From: Gammaproteobacteria bacterium
GTDB lineage: Bacteria > Pseudomonadota > Gammaproteobacteria > Coxiellales > Coxiellaceae
Reading direction: 5' to 3'
DNA length: 64,000 nt
Assembly: GCA_030425685.1 (NCBI GenBank)
Contig: JAUIAD010000003.1
Span: forward strand, 124,001-188,000
Part shown: positions 9,007 to 17,403 of the stretch, in pieces
Position numbering within the stretch: position 1 is the stretch's first letter
How the letters are laid out: each line of letters starts with the position of its first letter
Notes under the pieces: generated by a model
What the model saw: the letters and a program-made list of their open reading frames with translations, nothing else
What the model was told of the DNA's origin: nothing
The model's database searches: none
Position numbers and translations under genes: made by a program

Positions 9007-12000
9007 TCACTGCATTGCAGCGACACCAGACAACAACTGAGCATCATCATCTGAGGCAGCTGGCTGCCCAGATGACGAATTAAAAAGTGTACCAGAGACG
9101 CCAACAACAGATTTTGGCCTTAAATGCTCAAGATTGTTAATCAACATTCCATGAAGATATTTTGGCAAATTAAGCAGCTTCAGCATTTCATCACGCAAAC
9201 CTTTGTCAACATTACAAACACCCTTATAGTATTGCGTTTTGCCAATAACAGCGCCAACATGATCCTGTATCTCATGCAACTTAACCTTATGCTTATCAAT
9301 CAAGGCCTTAATATTGTCAGGCATCTTCCAGCCTTTAAACAACACTAAAATAACGGCGCGAACAAAGCGGATAGGGTCATTAACAAAGTTCTCTTCCTGC
9401 TCTTCCTTAGTTTCACCCACCAACTCTAATTCCTTTTTCTTACACGCCTCAACCCCTACCCCTAAAGGATCAATAACTTCACCACCAATGGTCGCAAACA
9501 GCGTGTTACAGGTAAAATCTGCTGTTAAAGCCATTTTTCGCAATGCTTCAGGAGAAAGTGAGCCAACACTAGAGAGGTCATAATGCCAACCTCTTTCCAT
9601 CTCATCTTTACTCTCCACACAATTGCAAACAAATGTCGTCAATCCTTTTATATGCACTGATGCGGTAGGCTCCTTATAAAAACTAATATTGGAATTTTTT
9701 AAAAGATCAATCAAACCATCAATCTCATAGTTTGTTACCGCATCAACATCATAGGGAATGTTGTCCGTAAGCACATCTCTTATATATCCGCCTCTTATAA
9801 AAACACCCTTTTGATTTTTTGCACTGATTAAAGGCGCTAAAGAAGACTTAACAGCGGCATCAACATCAACAAGGGGCAGTTGATTGTGGTGCAGTGAAAT
9901 TTTTGCGTAAACGTTTCGTACCTTCTTTTGCAAAATAGGTACACCTTTTTCAACAGCGGCGCACGTCCGCTTAACCCCACGAAATAATAGCGTTGCTTTA
10001 CTGGGTGAAGTTACATTACCGTTCTCCCATATATGCGGATAATTACGTTTAAAACGCTCTCTTTTTTTCTGCAGGCGCTGAAAATAAGAAATTGACACAT
10101 ACAACAAGCGATCAGATTTATTATGCACATCCAATAAAATTTTCGCCACGCTGGTTTTTACTTTATCTAATTGCTTAAGTACAGCATCACTATGCTTTTC
10201 AAGCACATCACATTCCAGCAAAATATTTTCAAGTCGTGCAATAAGGGTATCATAGATAGACAAACCCCGTTCCACATCACTATTATTTCTGACGATAATC
10301 ACCAAAGAGCTCGCCTGCAAACGATAAAATTTGGCGATATCAAGAAGATATTGAATATGCAATTTTTGCGCTTGAGGAGATTTATCAAGCTTAGCTATTA
10401 TGTCAGCAAGGTACGCAATACCACCTTCATAATCACCCTGAGCAAGGTATTTTTGCGTTACCTCATACACAAAGGGATCCTCGATATCTGGCAGAACAGA
10501 AGAAGGAGTAGCAGGACTACAATCAGCCTTCTTCTCTTCAAAAGCAAAAATTCTTGACGGCAAGAAAGCAGATGATAATTCCTCCTCTGCTAGCAGCTCT
10601 TCCTCTAGATCATCAAGTACTTTATCAGCTTCATCTGCAAAAAATTTCTCTCTTTTTTCAGCATCAAGATAAAATTCACGACTTAAAGCAGTAGGGGTAA
10701 TTAAACGGAAACGTCTTAAGCCATCCTTAACGATTTCCACCACATGCTTGCGATTATAGTCAGTAAAGTTATCGGATAATTTCTTATGCTTTTGCTCATC
10801 ATTCTCATCAGAGTTTCCGCGAATAAGGCGCATCGCACTGTGGCTTGGGTCACTTAGCTGCTTCTGTAACAATGAAGCCGCTTGACGATCATGAGGCGCA
10901 TTCTCCATCAAATATTGCATCACAATTATATTAAAAGAATCTAAATCAATCGGGGATACCAATTGATTCTTAAACAAAGCATCAATAACGAGACTCTCGC
11001 CAAAATATTTAGATTCACAATGCAAAAGAAATAATATAATTTCATAGAGCTCAATTGTGGATTCATTATAAAGAACCCTCTTATCACCAATGCTTAAACG
11101 GCTTATATTTTCAAAAAAATGTGCAAAATGAAGAAAAATACAATTAAGCACTTTTAACATTGTTCCCAGCTGTCGCCGACATTGATCCGCCTTATCAACT
11201 TGATCAAAATGCTGAAAGGCTTTCTTTACTAACAAAAAAGCATCAGAAATTGCTCGCCTAATATCATCTATATTTTTTACAACCCACGAAGCAGTTTCTA
11301 CATTTGACGTATGCAACGAGATAATCAACTCATGAATCTTGTAAAACAGCTGCAAATAAGGACCCGCCATCCAATAAATATAATTACTAGCTGAATACTG
11401 CTCATGGGCAGGCACGCTCTCTTGACACACTTGCAGCATTTTTTTCGCTTTTCCAAAAGACGGCTTAGATTTTTGCAAAATTAAAAAAAAATTTTCAATC
11501 GAGTGAATAAAATAGTCCTCAGGGGTTGTTAAATTGGCAACAAAGGATTGAATAAAAATACTCGTTTTCTTTATATATTCTCTTGCCAAGGAAGCATCAA
11601 AAAATTGTATATATTCATTTTCTGTGATTCGGCGATAAACCAAATACAATTTGGCCTCGCTACATTTAGAGGGATCATTATATTGCCGGCTCTTAAAAAT
11701 AACCTTCACCATAAGACCACTGATAATTTTTCTATAAATACGCTTATTTTTCTTACCCACAGGAGAATCGTCAAAAGTTTCAACGATAGTCATGGCATCA
11801 TGCATAGCAAAAAGAAGACAATCAATCTGTGCTTGAATAAGCATATCTTTAACACGGTGAGAGCGCACTAACGCTAAATACTTATCCAGCTGACGCATTG
11901 AAACGTCAAGTAATTGTATATTCTCATGGCAAGAGCGAGTACTGCTACCACGATGTTGCAGAATAGAATTATGCATACCCTGCACTTTATGCTCTATTTG

Positions 12001-12195
12001 CCTATCTTTGCCTGATATAACCGCAACGGGGATCAATTTGCTATCCGACGAGTCATATGGCACAAGCGCACTGCTGTCGACACTCACTGCGCTTACGTTG
12101 TTACTTGCTTGATTTGCCGCAGCCCCTTGATGGTTCTGTCTTACCTGTTTTCCCTTTTTATTATTCTTCCTTTTACCTCGTTTCTTACGACTCAT
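9007..12195 (-). CDS. Large protein with C-terminal poly(A) polymerase/CCA-type nucleotidyltransferase domain
   Basis: A 1062-residue protein with a very basic N-terminus (MSRKKRGKRKNNKKGKQ) and a long, mostly helical region. The stretch before the catalytic part includes TPR-like helix pairs. A class II nucleotidyltransferase head domain occupies about residues 795-1000. It shows the GG(x)RD motif at 802-807 (GGYIRD) and the metal-binding pair Asp816/Asp818 (YDVDAVT). Further on are ADFTCNTLFA, GEVIDPLG and the NDPIRFVRAV segment, which matches the EDPxRxxR motif of CCA-adding enzymes and PcnB. The nucleotide-recognition RRDF motif reads TADF, so specificity or activity may differ. It is far longer than any housekeeping member and joined to an unrelated N-terminus. 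A host-directed effector is my inference. It converges on ybeD with a 10-base gap. Confidence 0.75.
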   Translation of the reverse strand: MSRKKRGKRKNNKKGKQVRQNHQGAAANQASNNVSAVSVDSSALVPYDSSDSKLIPVAVISGKDRQIEHKVQGMHNSILQHRGSSTRSCHENIQLLDVSMRQLDKYLALVRSHRVKDMLIQAQIDCLLFAMHDAMTIVETFDDSPVGKKNKRIYRKIISGLMVKVIFKSRQYNDPSKCSEAKLYLVYRRITENEYIQFFDASLAREYIKKTSIFIQSFVANLTTPEDYFIHSIENFFLILQKSKPSFGKAKKMLQVCQESVPAHEQYSASNYIYWMAGPYLQLFYKIHELIISLHTSNVETASWVVKNIDDIRRAISDAFLLVKKAFQHFDQVDKADQCRRQLGTMLKVLNCIFLHFAHFFENISRLSIGDKRVLYNESTIELYEIILFLLHCESKYFGESLVIDALFKNQLVSPIDLDSFNIIVMQYLMENAPHDRQAASLLQKQLSDPSHSAMRLIRGNSDENDEQKHKKLSDNFTDYNRKHVVEIVKDGLRRFRLITPTALSREFYLDAEKREKFFADEADKVLDDLEEELLAEEELSSAFLPSRIFAFEEKKADCSPATPSSVLPDIEDPFVYEVTQKYLAQGDYEGGIAYLADIIAKLDKSPQAQKLHIQYLLDIAKFYRLQASSLVIIVRNNSDVERGLSIYDTLIARLENILLECDVLEKHSDAVLKQLDKVKTSVAKILLDVHNKSDRLLYVSISYFQRLQKKRERFKRNYPHIWENGNVTSPSKATLLFRGVKRTCAAVEKGVPILQKKVRNVYAKISLHHNQLPLVDVDAAVKSSLAPLISAKNQKGVFIRGGYIRDVLTDNIPYDVDAVTNYEIDGLIDLLKNSNISFYKEPTASVHIKGLTTFVCNCVESKDEMERGWHYDLSSVGSLSPEALRKMALTADFTCNTLFATIGGEVIDPLGVGVEACKKKELELVGETKEEQEENFVNDPIRFVRAVILVLFKGWKMPDNIKALIDKHKVKLHEIQDHVGAVIGKTQYYKGVCNVDKGLRDEMLKLLNLPKYLHGMLINNLEHLRPKSVVGVSGTLFNSSSGQPAASDDDAQLLSGVAAMQ

Positions 12196-12234
12196 ATAAA
12201 CCCTAAATGATTATAAAATAGTAATAATGGGCTT

Positions 12235-12267
12235 ATTATATTCAATAAAAATTAAGAAATTATTAAC
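12235..12267 (-). promoter_or_regulatory. Candidate PmrA-type box and -10 element upstream of the nucleotidyltransferase gene
   Basis: On the minus strand GTTAAT, five bases, then CTTAAT occupies 12251-12267. This differs at one position from the enterobacterial PmrA box YTTAAK-N5-YTTAAK and resembles the tandem CTTAA element upstream of Dot/Icm effector genes in Legionella and Coxiella. A perfect TATAAT lies 10 bases downstream (12235-12240), about 40 bases before the ATG. The region is AT-rich, so chance is possible. Confidence 0.35.
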
Positions 12268-12308
12268 TGCTAGGATAAATATCCTATTCCACCGACCAAC
12301 AACACTTT

Positions 12309-13724
12309 TTAAAAAGTGCTCGAAAGTCTTTTTTGCATCTGCCCTGCCAACTCCTGCTGCAAAGCACGCTGCTGCTCACTCAACTTACGGCGTGAGGGAG
12401 GAGGAGAAAACATCGCAGAGCCATTGCTAGTAACACTTACATTACTAGCATTTGCTGGAGCAGAGGGTGATGGAGTAGAAGTTCCGGGTGTGGTAGGTAA
12501 CGAAGGAGGACTAGCTGGGTGCCCAGCACGTGCACCCATGCCATTTTGCACCTGTTTTTTCAGTACTGAAACGGGCAATGGCGGCGGTTTCTTACCTTTA
12601 CCATCACCTGGCAGGGCTATGTGGTTCACAAACTCTGTAGAGATAGGTAGCGGTGTATGAGCATCATCCTTAGACTCTTTACGTTTTGCTGCAGAGAAAG
12701 AAGGCTTCTTCGTTGCATGATAAACTAAAGAATCACGCATACTGCCACGCCGCTCATGAATCTTATCTTGCACCATGGTCAGCATAGCTCGCCATTCCTC
12801 CTCCACTATAGCCAAATGCTGTAACAAAGGCGCTGCATCATCAGCACTAAGCCTATGAAGACCATTAAGCATCCCCCCTAACTCAGTATGACCAAGCTGC
12901 AAACTATCCAGCTTTAATTTAACTGAAGACAAGGCTCTACCCGCTTTAAAACGAGCTTGCAACTCAACCTGCGATTTAAAACACTCTTCTATGCCGTCAA
13001 TAAATTCAGGTTCAATACATTTAACTAAAATGTCAGGGATTAATTTTGCAAGTTCTAACTGAACAAGTTGTGAATCATCAAAAAAATCGGCACCGCTTGA
13101 TGAATCGGTTTGCGGCGGTTGCGGCATTGAGATCGCTAAAAATGAAACAACAACATCCTTTCTTTTAAGAAAATTTCCACGAGCACTTAAATAAAAGCTC
13201 TTTGATTGCGCGTTAGCAACATTGCACATAAATCGCAATAATTTAGCAATTAATATTGCCTTTTGTAGTCCTAGCTCAAACCGGCTAGGTGCACTTATTA
13301 GTCTTTCTAAATGGTCTCGAATCGTTGCAACGGCATCTTTTTCTTTATCATATTTCTTAACACCATCATTTTGACAAAACAAACCAAGCTGACAGAGATC
13401 TAAAAGCGTATCGTTAAATGTTGCAGAGTAATCATTAATTAACTTCTTTAGCAACGAGACGGCAACATTAGCATCGACACCCGATTTAAAGATTTCTGTA
13501 TTTTCATCTTGAATAATATAACGATCATAAAGCTCTGCCACTGCATCACTATTGCCAGGCACGCGTAGGTAACCTTCTTTCCCCATATGGCCATCTTTTT
13601 CATCATCGACAAAACTAACCAAGTTCGTTATTTTTTGAATTAACGGCAGCGGATTGGTTTCGTTGGCCATCTTTTTAGGTGCTTTAGCTGTAGGACTACT
13701 CGAGTCCCTGCGAAATTTTCTCAT
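12309..13724 (-). CDS. RhoGAP-domain-like protein with proline-rich tail (candidate host-directed effector)
   Basis: A 471-residue protein whose first 200 residues read like a eukaryotic RhoGAP domain. Helix PLPLIQKITNLVSFV (25-39) is followed by KEGYLRVPGN (49-58), which matches the EGIFRVSG arginine-finger loop with Arg54 in the catalytic position. VDANVAVSLLKKLIND (83-98) matches the VHAVASLLKxFLREL helix. LLRFMCNVANAQSKSFYLS (162-180) resembles the LLxxLxxVAxxxxxNKM helix, although its conserved Asn is not clearly kept. The second half has proline-rich tracts (PPPLPVS, PASPPSLPTTPG, SPPPSRR) and ends in a charged, Gln/Glu-rich helix. RhoGAPs stimulate GTP hydrolysis by Rho, Rac and Cdc42, which bacteria lack, so the target would be in a eukaryotic host. 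That role is inference; the motif match is by eye. Confidence 0.6.
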   Translation of the reverse strand: MRKFRRDSSSPTAKAPKKMANETNPLPLIQKITNLVSFVDDEKDGHMGKEGYLRVPGNSDAVAELYDRYIIQDENTEIFKSGVDANVAVSLLKKLINDYSATFNDTLLDLCQLGLFCQNDGVKKYDKEKDAVATIRDHLERLISAPSRFELGLQKAILIAKLLRFMCNVANAQSKSFYLSARGNFLKRKDVVVSFLAISMPQPPQTDSSSGADFFDDSQLVQLELAKLIPDILVKCIEPEFIDGIEECFKSQVELQARFKAGRALSSVKLKLDSLQLGHTELGGMLNGLHRLSADDAAPLLQHLAIVEEEWRAMLTMVQDKIHERRGSMRDSLVYHATKKPSFSAAKRKESKDDAHTPLPISTEFVNHIALPGDGKGKKPPPLPVSVLKKQVQNGMGARAGHPASPPSLPTTPGTSTPSPSAPANASNVSVTSNGSAMFSPPPSRRKLSEQQRALQQELAGQMQKRLSSTF

Positions 13725-14000
13725 GATCTTCCCTTAAACCTTATCGTTGGTTGAATAAATCACCCAGCAACTCCCCTTAAGGGAATTATATCCAAAAAAG
13801 AGCTTTATACGTTAAGTGCAAAACTCCTGTAGACGATTTGGGTTAGGGAATAATAGCTCACCTTTTATATTTTTATCAACTATGGGTTTTTAAAAATAAA
13901 TATAATTTTATAAAATAACGGTAAATAGAATGCTGCTTAACTATTTCTTAAGGGTTTTGGTGAGCATATGATCCTTAGTAAAGAGGGAAAGACAGCACTG

Positions 14001-14029
14001 GATACCGCGGTCAAGCCGCGGTATGACGA
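14001..14029. repeat. REP-like palindrome (family B) overlapping the 3' end of the dipeptidase gene
   Basis: Stem ATACCGCGG (14002-14010), loop TCAAG, stem CCGCGGTAT (14016-14024), then GACG. The same unit recurs at 52673-52700 and, in degenerate form, at 58974-59002. The stop codon and last codons of the VanX-like gene are inside it. Confidence 0.85.
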
Positions 14030-14775
14030 GAAGAGACTTCTTTTTCCATCGACGGGTAATGCCAATCCATACCTAATACACGCGCCCAATGACAAGAGCC
14101 CAAGTCATAGTGCCACCACTCATGTTCGTAATTAACAAAACCAACATATTTCATTAAGTGAAATAATACGCGTCGGTTGCTACGAATTCGCTCCCATGTC
14201 ACTTCGCTAAAACCAAAATCAATATTAAATGGCTGCTCAAAAAAATCTGTCCTAGACGCATCAACCGTTTCATCAATTTCCGTGCCAAAATCCCACGGCG
14301 TGCCAGTATCTTGGTCGACAATTTCTAAATCAATCGCCCCACCGGAATTATGCAAAGGAACGGCAAAACGGGAGGTATCAAAGGGGTGAGAAACAAAGGT
14401 TAGCGTCAATGCCTCTAGCTCATCGGCATTTAAATGTGGGTGCTCTTGCCTTAAGTTCTCACGAAACATTTCATACAAATATACTTGCGTTTCAATACTG
14501 CGATATGCGTCAAAAATAGAAAAATAGGCGTCAGGCTGCAAAATCTCGACTGCCTTTTTAAGACGTAGTAATACAGATTCACGCGTGTAAACAGACTCCT
14601 GAGAGCCAGGATATCCTGCATTAAAATAGGCATTTTCAACCACTATGCCCGCCGCATCGTAAATTCGACAAGCTTTATTTTCTATTTTAAGCTGTGCAAT
14701 ATCCTGTTGACTAGGTTGAGAATATTCTTTGGCAATTGGCGTCATGCGAAATACATCAATAAGATTTTGCTCCAT
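14011..14775 (-). CDS. D-alanyl-D-alanine dipeptidase (VanX/DdpX family)
   Basis: Zinc dipeptidase of the VanX family, which hydrolyses D-Ala-D-Ala. The 254-residue protein keeps the zinc ligands His142 and Asp149 (LHNSGGAID; same spacing as VanX His116/Asp123), and Glu219 and His222 in EHEWWHYDL. The DAYRS motif carries the transition-state Arg (92). There is no obvious signal peptide, so action on cytoplasmic or imported dipeptide is likely. It starts 18 bases after the 798-residue membrane-protein gene, suggesting one transcript. Its last residues (SSRHTAA) and stop codon are encoded by a palindromic repeat, so the original C-terminus may have been altered. No vanH or vanA partner is nearby, so a recycling or nutritional role fits better than vancomycin resistance. 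Confidence 0.85.
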   Translation of the reverse strand: MEQNLIDVFRMTPIAKEYSQPSQQDIAQLKIENKACRIYDAAGIVVENAYFNAGYPGSQESVYTRESVLLRLKKAVEILQPDAYFSIFDAYRSIETQVYLYEMFRENLRQEHPHLNADELEALTLTFVSHPFDTSRFAVPLHNSGGAIDLEIVDQDTGTPWDFGTEIDETVDASRTDFFEQPFNIDFGFSEVTWERIRSNRRVLFHLMKYVGFVNYEHEWWHYDLGSCHWARVLGMDWHYPSMEKEVSSRHTAA

Positions 14776-14793
14776 AGCTTACTCCGATTATTT

Positions 14794-17190
14794 CTATTTT
14801 CTTAACTGTTTTGAGTGCACATCAAAGTGTATATCTTTAGCAGTATAATATAACGGCGGCGACCCTTCCACACGATCGGCTTTAAAAACAAAAAGCCCCC
14901 AGTTACCGTAAGCATCCCCTTTTACCTTTACTCGGCCCACACTGCCATTGGCATATTTCTCTGTTTTAATACCCTGTTTTTTACTATTTGCTGCCCATCT
15001 ATTAGCTTGGCTATAAAAAGCGTCATAACAATCATCAGAAACAGACTGAGGATCAAGCCTAAAAAACATAAAAGCACCACCATGATGACCGTCAATAGGG
15101 TCTTCAAAAACACCCGGCGTCTGTGAACTCACACCCTCACCACGCACAGTCCAGCCATGTACTTGCTTTTCTTCCTCTACAGTAGGTGAGGAACTATCAG
15201 CTAAACGCTGACTTTTTTTGGTAGGCTTGCTATCAGCCTGCCGCCTACTTGGCAGGGAATTTGCAGTTGAAGCATTCTCCGTTTGTGTGATTCGCCGTGA
15301 TAATCGCTGCAAAAATTCAGAAGCAGCCTTATCCACCTTTTTAATAAACTCTCTTCTTAGCGGTTCATCATAGACATAGATCAAACAACCAGTCCCTGGA
15401 TCAGTGATAAATCCTAGTTGCATTAACGCCTCTTTAAAGCCATCATCAATATCTTTTATAACAACTTGCACACATGGCATTTGATCGTCAGAAAAAATAA
15501 TTTGTCCGCTGCAATGCTCTGAAACCTTTTGGAAAGCCGATTTATACTCTCTTATCAACCTTTCCATCGATTTCATTTTGACACGCAGACGCAAGAAAAA
15601 CTGCTGCATGCTTTTAACTTGAAATGATTGATTGGCTGAAACTAATATACTACCGTCAATCTCATAAAATACTGCCTTATGTTTAACAAGTGTTGCCGCA
15701 ATTAAATTCATCACTGTTTTTTTGGTTTTAGCTCTACAACCATTACTAGCTACTATTTGAAATGAACTATCAGTAAGGCTTGTATTTTTATTCGTTGTAA
15801 TATTGATATCATTCTTTACCTCTGCAAAAGCCTGCATCAATTCAAATTCCAAGGTATCAATTCGCTCATCAAACTGTGATGCTTCATAATAACCTACACC
15901 ATAACTGCACACCATATCACCCAACACACCTAACAAATACGGAATTAGCATCCAATAGGAGTCATCACTACCAGCAAACACTCGCATCGCTATGACAAAA
16001 AACATTACGCCATAAACAATTTTAGCAATAATACCATTTCGCCTTGCCGGCCCTGCTACTTTCTTCAATGCAGCCGTTTGCTTTGCCTCATACTCTTCCA
16101 ACACTGCTGTATCAACATCACTGAAAGCTAATGACCGCAGCACTTCAGCAGGCACATAACAACGTGGCAAGGGTGAGAAATTCAACAGAGCTTTATGCAC
16201 AAAACGGTGCGTCAACACCGATATAGCCACGATCAACAAACTCATATAATGCGTTTTTATCGCATCTAAGTACACATCAAGAGTTTGACTATAAGAAGCC
16301 GCCATACCAACGGCACCAATAGAAATAGCCTTCATTAAATATTTATTTATTTCATCTAAGCCACTACGCACAACCAACAACATGTGATGAAGTTTTGTCA
16401 CGCTTGGTAGCTTCTTCCCAAGGCGTAAAGCACGATTTTCAAAGTCCAACTCATTAAAGTCTTCATCACTTCCCTTAATAAGCAAATCAATGTTTATACC
16501 CGCATTAGCATTTTGCGGAAATAACTGTATCCAATTTGAAACCTGCTTAATAAACAATTTATAACAGTCTTGAACTATCCCTACAGCAAGCCCAGAATGA
16601 GCAACCTGATCAGCCTTAAAATCAGCAACTTTATTTGCATACTTGGTAACAATATTATATTGAGAAATTAAACGATCACACCAACCTGCATACGCACGCA
16701 AATTATCGCTATCATCATCAATAGTCATCAGTTCATCCAGTTGTGGGCCACCTTGACCAAAGTCACCATCTACAAAATCAACATATTGAAGGGCGCCCAG
16801 CATTTTTTTTAAACCGGCCATAGCCTTAAGCTTGTCATCTACAGTAATAAGAAATTCGTCATATTCTCTTTCAACCTGTGCCTTTACTGTTTGATAGTAG
16901 CCATAATCCTGATAATAAGTAGCATCAAGAAACTCAGTTTCTAAATGTTGCTCATCTGGGCGTTCACCTGCCATATCAAAATGAAGATAGTTTTTAAAAA
17001 TTATATACAAGCCGGCGGGTACAACAAATAATGAAAACAATAACGAGACTGGAGCAATAGCGCGCCCTTGCTGTTGTTGCAATTTCAGCTGATTGCTTAA
17101 AATAGTATTAATAAGATCTAAGCGATCTTCAAGCTTATCCTGCTTTGATTCCTGCGTGATTAAACCTTTATTTTTGCGGCGATTTCTCAT
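14794..17190 (-). CDS. Large membrane protein, unknown function
   Basis: A 798-residue protein I do not recognise. It has a basic start, a short coiled segment (LEDRLDLINTILSNQLKLQQQ), a first membrane helix near residues 46-66 and a soluble segment of about 200 residues. Three or four more hydrophobic segments lie between about residues 290 and 440 (MSLLIVAISVL, IVYGVMFFVIAM, LIPYLLGVLGDM). A long cytoplasmic-type region follows, with a Ser/Lys-rich linker. The last 100 residues look like a separate compact domain rich in Gly, Tyr and Phe (GGAFMFFRLDPQSVSDDCYD, later YGNWGLFVFKADRVEG). It precedes the VanX-like gene by 18 bases. Its size, lack of relatives that I can name, and neighbours suggest an accessory or effector-like gene, but function is unknown. 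Confidence 0.7.
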   Translation of the reverse strand: MRNRRKNKGLITQESKQDKLEDRLDLINTILSNQLKLQQQQGRAIAPVSLLFSLFVVPAGLYIIFKNYLHFDMAGERPDEQHLETEFLDATYYQDYGYYQTVKAQVEREYDEFLITVDDKLKAMAGLKKMLGALQYVDFVDGDFGQGGPQLDELMTIDDDSDNLRAYAGWCDRLISQYNIVTKYANKVADFKADQVAHSGLAVGIVQDCYKLFIKQVSNWIQLFPQNANAGINIDLLIKGSDEDFNELDFENRALRLGKKLPSVTKLHHMLLVVRSGLDEINKYLMKAISIGAVGMAASYSQTLDVYLDAIKTHYMSLLIVAISVLTHRFVHKALLNFSPLPRCYVPAEVLRSLAFSDVDTAVLEEYEAKQTAALKKVAGPARRNGIIAKIVYGVMFFVIAMRVFAGSDDSYWMLIPYLLGVLGDMVCSYGVGYYEASQFDERIDTLEFELMQAFAEVKNDINITTNKNTSLTDSSFQIVASNGCRAKTKKTVMNLIAATLVKHKAVFYEIDGSILVSANQSFQVKSMQQFFLRLRVKMKSMERLIREYKSAFQKVSEHCSGQIIFSDDQMPCVQVVIKDIDDGFKEALMQLGFITDPGTGCLIYVYDEPLRREFIKKVDKAASEFLQRLSRRITQTENASTANSLPSRRQADSKPTKKSQRLADSSSPTVEEEKQVHGWTVRGEGVSSQTPGVFEDPIDGHHGGAFMFFRLDPQSVSDDCYDAFYSQANRWAANSKKQGIKTEKYANGSVGRVKVKGDAYGNWGLFVFKADRVEGSPPLYYTAKDIHFDVHSKQLRK

Positions 17191-17342
17191 TGTGTAGCCT
17201 CTTTATACAGTATATTTCAACTTAGCATTCTAGATAATTCTATAGGCGTTAGTATAAGGGTGGATTATTAACAAATAATGAAATGAGGTGGTTTTAATGG
17301 ATTTTATCTATATTTTAAATGCTATGTTGCGGTGTCGGTTGC

Positions 17343-17378
17343 ACGCAAAGGCGCTAAGGGGACGCAAAGGGCGCTAAG
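17343..17378. repeat. Short tandem repeat, two copies
   Basis: ACGCAAAGGCGCTAAG at 17343-17358 is repeated as ACGCAAAGGGCGCTAAG at 17362-17378. It lies between the end of pta and the start of the 798-residue gene, in a gap of about 210 bases with no other recognised feature. Confidence 0.7.
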
Positions 17379-17403
17379 TTTTTTTGTTGTTTGCTGCTTA
17401 TAG

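Noticed and set aside
9124-12000. Plus-strand open frames opposite the 1062-residue gene
   Set aside because: They lack ribosome-binding sites and protein-like composition and are explained as shadows of the long minus-strand gene.
14011-14775. Vancomycin-resistance role for the VanX-like gene
   Set aside because: No vanH, vanA or vanRS homologues are nearby and Gram-negative cells exclude the drug; a recycling role is more likely.
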